Assembly: GCF_019565505.1 (NCBI RefSeq)
Contig: NZ_CP067378.1
Span: forward strand, 2,666,001 to 2,730,000
Direction of reading: 5' to 3'
DNA: 64,000 bases
DNA from: Flavobacterium davisii
GTDB lineage: Bacteria > Bacteroidota > Bacteroidia > Flavobacteriales > Flavobacteriaceae
Below the pieces are notes generated by a model. That model did not search any database, was not told the origin of the DNA, and saw nothing but the letters and a program-made list of their open reading frames with translations. Shown here one piece after another: positions 58,614 through 64,000 of the stretch. A program made the translations under genes and the position numbers. How positions within the stretch are numbered: the first letter of the stretch is position 1; every line of letters starts with the position of its first letter.

Positions 58614-59440
58614 TTATGTTTTAGGATCTCTATATTTTTGAAAAGGAATTGATAATAAATTTTTAAGATTATTATGCTCTTCTTTAGCCATATAAGTATC
58701 TATGCCAAAGATGATTTTATCGTCTGCTAATTTTGTATAAGTTCTTAAAAAACGGTCCCATATACTAAAAATATTACCATAATTGCTATTCGTGTAAGGT
58801 AACTGGTAATGATGATGTATTCGGTGCATTTTAGGGGTAATCAAGACAAGTGCTAGTAAAGAATTTAACCAATTAGGAAATTGTATATTAGAATGATTAA
58901 ACTGAGATAATATGACAGAACAAGATTGATACATGAAAAAAAGCCAAATAGGAGCTCCAGTGAATAAAACGGCTAAAGCAGTAAATAAAAACCGAAAAAT
59001 ACTTTCGCCGGGTGATGACGGTTAGCGCTAGTTGTGTCAAGCCAAGTGTCAGTATGATGAATCAGATGAAATCGCCATAAAAATTTTATTTTATGCTGTA
59101 AATAATGAGGAAGATAAGCACCTATAAAATCCATTACTAAAAGTCCAATTATACATTGTAATCCCAAGTTTGTAATAGAAAACCAATGTAAAATTCCAAA
59201 ATGATTTTGAGTATTCCAAATGCTGCTTTTAAATAAAAGTATTGCCAAAAGAAAATTAACAATAATAGTAGTAAAAGTAAAAAAAAGATTAAGTAAAGCA
59301 TGTTCGCTTTTATTGTATTGAAATTGAAAACGAGGAAAACCGCTTTCTAAAATCCAAAAAAAAGCAATGCCTCCAAACAATATTAAAGACCTATGGGATG
59401 AAGGTATCGTCTCAAAATAATTAATAATCTCGTGAATCAT
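58614..59440 (-). CDS. Sterol desaturase / fatty acid hydroxylase family protein, one frameshift
   Basis: About 275 residues. Several membrane helices and the family's histidine clusters: HYLQH, HLIHHTDTW, RHHPGES and, in the C-terminal fragment, HRIHHHYQ. These hold a di-iron centre for hydroxylation or desaturation of lipids. One base is missing in CGCCGGGTG at 59007-59013; restoring it reads NRHHPGESIFRFLF. Substrate unknown. Confidence 0.9.
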
Positions 59441-59502
59441 AGTTTTTAGTCTAAAATCAAAAATAGTAAACTATTTGTTATGAATGAAGCAAGATTGTTT
59501 TT

Positions 59503-59739
59503 TTATTCAAATAATTCACCTCTGTGAGGTTTTAAAGCATCTCTAACCTGAATCATATTTTCGTTATTTACAACCATCCAAGCTATAGCGTACATATCGT
59601 TTAGTACAGTAAAACCTGTAATTTTAATAGGAAGTCCCTCTCTATCGATATACTCTTTTAGATGAATTTCATGATGTTCAGCTATTTTAGCAGCTGTAGA
59701 ACCTCTAAAATCCCAAATAAGTTTTATTTGTTTTGGCAT
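59503..59739 (-). CDS. Conserved small protein, unknown function
   Basis: 78 residues (KQIKLIWDFRGSTAAKIAEHHEIHLKEY; MYAIAWMVVNNENMIQVRDALKPHRGE), without signal peptide or membrane segment. It looks like a small alpha/beta ferredoxin-type fold. The type is common in Flavobacteria but I know no function. Intact frame; divergent from the FAD-protein gene. Confidence 0.75.
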   Translation of the reverse strand: MPKQIKLIWDFRGSTAAKIAEHHEIHLKEYIDREGLPIKITGFTVLNDMYAIAWMVVNNENMIQVRDALKPHRGELFE

Positions 59740-59792
59740 CGTCTGTTAATTTTGAAATGCAAATTTACAACGAATCACTTAAAAATAAGTAG

Positions 59793-59800
59793 TATTTTTG
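59793..59800 (+). promoter_or_regulatory. -7 element of the FAD-protein gene
   Basis: TATTTTTG matches TAnnTTTG and lies 18 bases before the ATG at 59819. Confidence 0.6.
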
Positions 59801-59818
59801 CATTGTAAAAAATTGATA

Positions 59819-61380
59819 ATGCCAAAAGAACTTCAAATTCAAGTGTCACCTGAGGTAGCTTCTAATGAAGTAATGCTAAAGAATCATATTGCAAAATTAA
59901 TACAAGTATCCATTGTAGAAATACAACATATTGTAATTCTTAAAAAATCAATAGATGCTCGACAAAAAGCAATTAAAATAAATTTAAAAGTCATTCTCTA
60001 TTTTCAAGGAGAAAAAATTATAGAAGATAAAATGACTTTGCCAAACTATCAGGATGTGAAGAATGCACCTGAAGTTATTGTTGTAGGAGCAGGGCCAGCT
60101 GGTTTGTTTGCTGCTTTACAATTAATAGAGTTAGGTGTTAAGCCAATCCTGTTAGAAAGAGGAAAAGAGGTAAGAGGAAGAAGAAGAGATTTAAAAGCAA
60201 TTAATAGAGATCATATAGTCAATGAAGATTCTAATTATTGCTTTGGAGAAGGAGGAGCAGGTACTTATTCTGATGGTAAATTATATACTCGTTCAAAAAA
60301 ACGTGGCGATGTAGACCGTATTTTAAGATTATTGGTAGCATTTGGAGCCTCTCCTGAAATATTAATAGAAGCACACCCTCATATAGGAACGAATAAACTC
60401 CCAGAAATTATCCAAGATATTAGAGAAAAGATAAAAGAATATGGAGGACAAGTCTTATTTGAAACACGAGTAACAGATATTCTAATAAAAAATAATGAAG
60501 TAGAAGGCGTGGTTACTCAATCAGGCGATATCATAGAAGCTAAAAAAATAATTTTGGCTACAGGACATTCAGCTCGTGACATATTTGAATTGTTAGATCG
60601 AAAAAAAGTATTGATAGAAGCAAAGCCTTTTGCCTTAGGAGTGCGAGCAGAACATCCGCAAAGCTTGATAGATTCAATACAATATTCTTGTGATTTTAGA
60701 GGAGAATTTTTGCCTCCAGCTCCTTACTCTGTTGTTAAACAGGTAAACGGAAGAGGAATGTACTCCTTTTGTATGTGTCCGGGAGGAGTTGTAGCTCCTT
60801 GCGCAACAAGCCCCGGAGAAGTAGTTACAAATGGTTGGTCGCCATCAAAAAGAGATCAAGCCACCGCTAATTCAGGAATTGTAGTAGAACTAAAAATAGA
60901 AGATTTTAAACCGTATGCTAAATTTGGAGCCTTAGCAGGTATGGAATTTCAAAAAGCAATTGAACAAAAAGCATGGGAATTAGCAGGTAAAACACAAAAA
61001 GTACCCGCTCAAAGAATGGTTGATTTTTCTCAAAAAAAAGTTTCACAAAGCATACCTAAAACATCCTATGTGCCGAGTACTACTAGTGTAGAATTAGGAA
61101 CTGTTTTTCCTTCTTTTTAACCCAAATTATGCGCGAAGGATTTGTTCAATTTGGAAAATCAATGAAAGGATATTTTACCAACGAAGCTATTTTACACGCT
61201 CCCGAAAGTAGAACCTCATCACCTGTTAGAATTCCTCGTGATAATTTTACATTGGAACATTTGCAAATAAAAGGCTTGTATCCTTGCGGAGAAGGAGCCG
61301 GATACGCAGGAGGTATTATTTCAGCTGCTATAGATGGAGAAAAATGCGCTATAAAAGCAGTCGAATCACTCTTGTGTTAA
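59819..61380 (+). CDS. NAD(P)/FAD-dependent oxidoreductase, one frameshift
   Basis: About 520 residues from ATG 59819. Rossmann FAD motif GAGPAGLFAALQLIELGVKPILLERG near 95, then the CFGEGGAGTYSDGKLYTRSKKRGDVDRIL block diagnostic of this uncharacterised flavoprotein family, and the C-terminal FAD clamp CGEGAGYAGGIISAAIDGEK. T5 at 61114-61118 (6 expected) splits it at VFPSFLTQIMREGFVQF. Often annotated as a dehydrogenase; the reaction is not known. Confidence 0.9.
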
Positions 61381-61478
61381 CCTGTTTAAAATCTGTGTAA
61401 AAATCATTTAAGAGGCAATAAAAAGGAGAGCGCAGTAATTGATAGACTTTTCGTACTTTTACCCCGTAATACAAAACT

Positions 61479-62006
61479 ATGATTGAAGAAAAAGTAATAT
61501 TGGTAAATGAAGCAGATGAGGTAATAGGATTAATGCCCAAACTAGAAGCACATGAAAAGGCGCTGTTGCATAGAGCTTTTTCTGTATTTGTATTGAATGA
61601 TAAACGAGAAATAATGCTTCAGCAAAGAGCACATCACAAATATCATTCACCATTATTATGGACCAATACCTGTTGTAGTCATCAACGGGAAGGAGAATCT
61701 AATATAGAAGCTGGGAAAAGACGTTTACAAGAAGAAATGGGATTTACAACAGAGCTAAAAGAACTTTTTCACTTTATTTACAAAGCCCCCTTTGACAATG
61801 GATTGACAGAACATGAATTAGATCATGTGATGATAGGATATTTTAATGAAGCACCGCTTATAAATCCGGAAGAAGTGGAAAATTGGAAATGGATGTCTAT
61901 TGAAGCCGTAAAAGAAAATATAAGGCTTTATCCGGGGCAATATACCGTTTGGTTCAAAATTATTTTTGATGAATTTTATCATTATTTAGAAGCGCACACA
62001 ATATGA
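61479..62006 (+). CDS. idi: Isopentenyl-diphosphate delta-isomerase, type 1
   Basis: 175 residues. Interconverts IPP and DMAPP. Nudix-like fold with catalytic Cys in WTNTCCSHQREGES near 67 and Glu in the Nudix-type helix RLQEEMGF near 93, ELDHVMIGYF near 115. It overlaps the queD-like gene by 4 bases (ATGA), so the two are cotranscribed. Intact frame. Confidence 0.95.
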   Translation: MIEEKVILVNEADEVIGLMPKLEAHEKALLHRAFSVFVLNDKREIMLQQRAHHKYHSPLLWTNTCCSHQREGESNIEAGKRRLQEEMGFTTELKELFHFIYKAPFDNGLTEHELDHVMIGYFNEAPLINPEEVENWKWMSIEAVKENIRLYPGQYTVWFKIIFDEFYHYLEAHTI

Positions 62007-62410
62007 GAGTAACAGTATCTAGAAAAGCTCATTTTAACGCAGCCCATCGCCTATATAGAAAAGATTGGACAGACGAACAGAATCAAAAAGTTTTTGGAAA
62101 ATGTAATAATCCTAATTTTCATGGTCATAATTACGAGTTGATAGTGAGTGTTACAGGGATTATCAATCCAGAAACTGGTTATGTGATTGATATTAAAGAT
62201 TTGGCAGATATAATTTATGAAGAAATAGAAATTCCGTTTGATCATAAAAATTTAAATTTAGATGTTCCAGAATTCGAAAATTTAATACCTACAGCGGAAA
62301 ATATAGCAGTCATTATCTGGAATAAAATTAGAAAAAGAATACAAATAGAAAGCGATTTAGAGGTTACGTTGTTTGAAACACCACGTAATTTTGTTACATA
62401 TAAAGGATAA
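62003..62410 (+). CDS. 6-carboxytetrahydropterin synthase-like protein (QueD/PTPS)
   Basis: 135 residues. Zinc histidines in SRKAHFNAAHRLYR and NFHGHNYELIV, with the catalytic Cys in FGKCNNPNFHGH near 34. The CxxxHxH spacing fits QueD; 6-pyruvoyl-tetrahydropterin synthase is the alternative. It would act in queuosine or pterin synthesis. Located between idi and bcp. Intact frame. Confidence 0.9.
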   Translation: MRVTVSRKAHFNAAHRLYRKDWTDEQNQKVFGKCNNPNFHGHNYELIVSVTGIINPETGYVIDIKDLADIIYEEIEIPFDHKNLNLDVPEFENLIPTAENIAVIIWNKIRKRIQIESDLEVTLFETPRNFVTYKG

Positions 62411-62417
62411 TTAAATT

Positions 62418-62880
62418 ATGCAGAAAGGTTTGAAAGTAGGGGATAAACTGCCTCTTTTTGGAGCAAAAGATCAAAATGGAAATGATTTTTATATTAATTC
62501 TGTTCTTGGTAAAAAAGTATTAGTCATTTATTTTTATCCAAAAGATGATACTCCCGGTTGTACCAAACAAGCTTGTTTTTTAAGAGATCAATATGAAGAA
62601 TTTAAAACCATAGGAGCAGAAGTTATAGGTATTAGTGGAGATAGTATTGCGGCACATAAAAAATTTGCAAGTAAATATGATCTACCTTACATATTACTTT
62701 CCGATCCTGATAAAACATTACGTAACCTGTTTGGGGTAAAATCAAATATGTTAGGGTTAATTCCCGGGAAGAGTAACCTATGTAGTTGATAAAGAAGGAA
62801 TAGTTCAAATGATTTTTGAGGACATGAATGCTACTAATCATTTAGATCGTACAGTTGAAAAAGTAAAAAGTTTGATTTAA
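62418..62880 (+). CDS. bcp: Thioredoxin-dependent thiol peroxidase (Bcp), one frameshift
   Basis: About 154 residues after repair. Peroxiredoxin motif FYPKDDTPGCTKQACFLRD with the peroxidatic Cys near 48 and resolving Cys five residues on. One A too many at 62769-62770 (an insertion) turns LIPGRVTYVVDKEGIV into an early stop at 62789. The true stop 62878-62880 overlaps the manA ATG (TAATG). Reduces peroxides using thioredoxin. Confidence 0.94.
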
Positions 62881-63847
62881 TGCCGATGGAATTATACCCT
62901 TTGCAATTTAAACCTATTTTTAAAGATAGAATTTGGGGAGGTACACGTTTAAAAACACTTCTAAATAAATCAATTCCTTCCGAAAAAACAGGAGAGAGTT
63001 GGGAATTGGCTGCTATAGACCAAGATGTTAGTCAAGTAACTGAAGGTGTTTATAAAGGGATGTTTTTAAACGATTTGATAGAAAAATACCCATTAGAAGT
63101 ACTCGGTCATAAAGTATATCAACAGTTTGGGACGCAATTTCCTTTACTGTTTAAATTTTTAGATGCTAGAGAAGATCTCTCTATTCAAGTCCATCCTAAT
63201 GATGCGTTAGCAAAAGAACGTCACAATTCTTTTGGTAAAACCGAAATGTGGTATGTAGTAGAAGCCGAACCAGAAGCAAAATTAATAGTAGGATTTAAAG
63301 AAAATGCTTCGAAAGAAGCTTATTTGGAACATTTGAGAAATAAAAATCTATCCTCTATCTTAGACGCATATCACGTAAAAGAAGGAGATGTTTTTTATTT
63401 AGAAACAGGCACTGTACATGCGATTGGAGCAGGTACCGTTGTAGCAGAGATACAACAAACCTCTGATATCACGTATCGAATTTATGATTTTGATCGTAAA
63501 GACGCACAAGGTAATCTAAGAGAATTACATATAGATTTAGCTTTAGATGCTATAGATTATCAAAAGAAAAAAGTAAAAGTTGATTATACCTTATCGGATG
63601 ATCAAGCCGTAAATGTAGTCGATAGTCCCTATTTTACAGTAAAAGTTATAGAATTGAAAAAAAATATAAAAAACAAAACGAAGTAGATAGTTTTGTGGTT
63701 TATATGTGTATAGAAGGGGATTTAGGAGTTAAAATAAAAGAACAAATTTATGAGTTTAGTAAAGGCGATACTTTTTTAATTCCAGCAGCTCTAAAAGACT
63801 ATCAATTAATAGGAACTTCAAAGCTGTTAGAAATTGTAATTTCTTAA
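62880..63847 (+). CDS. manA: Mannose-6-phosphate isomerase, class I, one frameshift
   Basis: About 322 residues. Converts fructose 6-phosphate and mannose 6-phosphate. Cupin fold with zinc ligands in LSIQVHPNDALAKERHNSFGKTEMWYVVEAEP near 98-130 and GTVHAIGAGTVVAEIQQTSD near 182. A6 at 63668-63673 (7 expected) breaks the C-terminal part at KKNIKKQNEVDSFVVYM; the true stop is 63845-63847. Translationally coupled to bcp. Confidence 0.93.
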
Positions 63848-63901
63848 CAGATATCGAAAGAATAATTGTAATTTTGCAAACGTAATTTAAAATACATACT
63901 A

Positions 63902-64000
63902 ATGGCAAGTGTAAGAAATTTAAAAAAGAGTATCAATTATGTAATTAGTCAGATTATTGAAGCGGTTTATTTATATGAAATGACTTCAACAGGGAAACCA
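63902..64000 (+). CDS. Unknown protein, 3'-partial
   Basis: ATG 63902 opens a frame that runs off the window: ASVRNLKKSINYVISQIIEAVYLYEMTSTGKP, 33 residues, basic and helical. The start is typical of a small Flavobacterium protein of unknown function, but there is too little to assign. Confidence 0.55.
   Translation, partial: MASVRNLKKSINYVISQIIEAVYLYEMTSTGKP

Noticed and set aside
1..64000. Programmed ribosomal frameshifting as an explanation for the split genes
   Set aside because: The slips occur in runs of A, T, G and C of many lengths, in both directions, in unrelated genes, without slippery heptamers or downstream stems. Homopolymer error fits better.

Overview
The window is a 64 kb, AT-rich (roughly 30% GC by eye) chromosomal segment from a member of the Bacteroidota, most likely family Flavobacteriaceae and closest in style to Flavobacterium. 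The evidence is a TonB-dependent receptor with an N-terminal carboxypeptidase-like domain, Bacteroidota-only families (DUF4199, DUF4252, DUF4369, DUF5777, DUF2490, the GlmU-family protein next to a type B L31), absence of Shine-Dalgarno sequences, and promoters of the TTTG-N18/19-TAnnTTTG type. No prophage, CRISPR array, rRNA or tRNA was seen.

Layout. 1-4.8 kb: M23 peptidase, TonB receptor, lipoprotein. 4.8-10 kb (minus): MsbA-like exporter, phosphoglucomutase, GT2 glycosyltransferase, DUF4199 protein. 10-15 kb (plus): L31, GlmU-like protein, aspartase, MtaB. 15-20.4 kb: small membrane and secreted proteins, an alpha/beta hydrolase with a lytic transglycosylase, TauE/SafE, a thioredoxin-like protein, a TPR protein. 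20.5-26 kb: rpmH (too short for many gene callers), carB, a ClC channel with CBS domains. 25.8-27 kb: a Crp/Fnr regulator divergent from a secreted protein, with a TTGAC-N4-GTCAA operator between them. 28-32.4 kb: NhaA, an inward-rectifier K+ channel, then a YceI / CxxCH lipoprotein / DUF5777 barrel module. 32.4-40 kb: thioesterase, phytase-like esterase, RmuC, DUF2335 protein with a small overlapping ORF, RluE, acyltransferase, dienelactone hydrolase. 40-51 kb: a vitamin B12 uptake and cobinamide salvage locus: btuD-btuC-btuF on the minus strand; cobU, a Dph6-like PP-loop ATPase, cobT, cobS, cobC and a DUF2490 protein on the plus strand; then a cobalamin riboswitch in front of a BtuB-like receptor. 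51-64 kb: S41 peptidase, DUF4252 pair, PEBP protein, AraC regulator, DUF4369 lipoprotein, M61 peptidase, sterol-desaturase-like protein, a FAD protein, and idi, queD-like, bcp and manA in a tight plus-strand run.

Two window-wide patterns matter. First, about 32 sites in 27 genes need a single-base correction, nearly always one base missing from a homopolymer, to restore one continuous conserved protein. Housekeeping genes such as carB, mtaB, manA and pgm are hit, so this looks like homopolymer sequencing error rather than gene decay. I give each such gene as one feature spanning its fragments and name the slip site. Second, intergenic spaces carry dispersed palindromic elements of about 175 bp with shared ends near TTAAYCCAGATTSCGC (six good copies), plus a second set of inverted-repeat elements with AAAGAGGTTGTC-type ends (three copies). 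Both look like miniature inverted-repeat (MITE-like) families.
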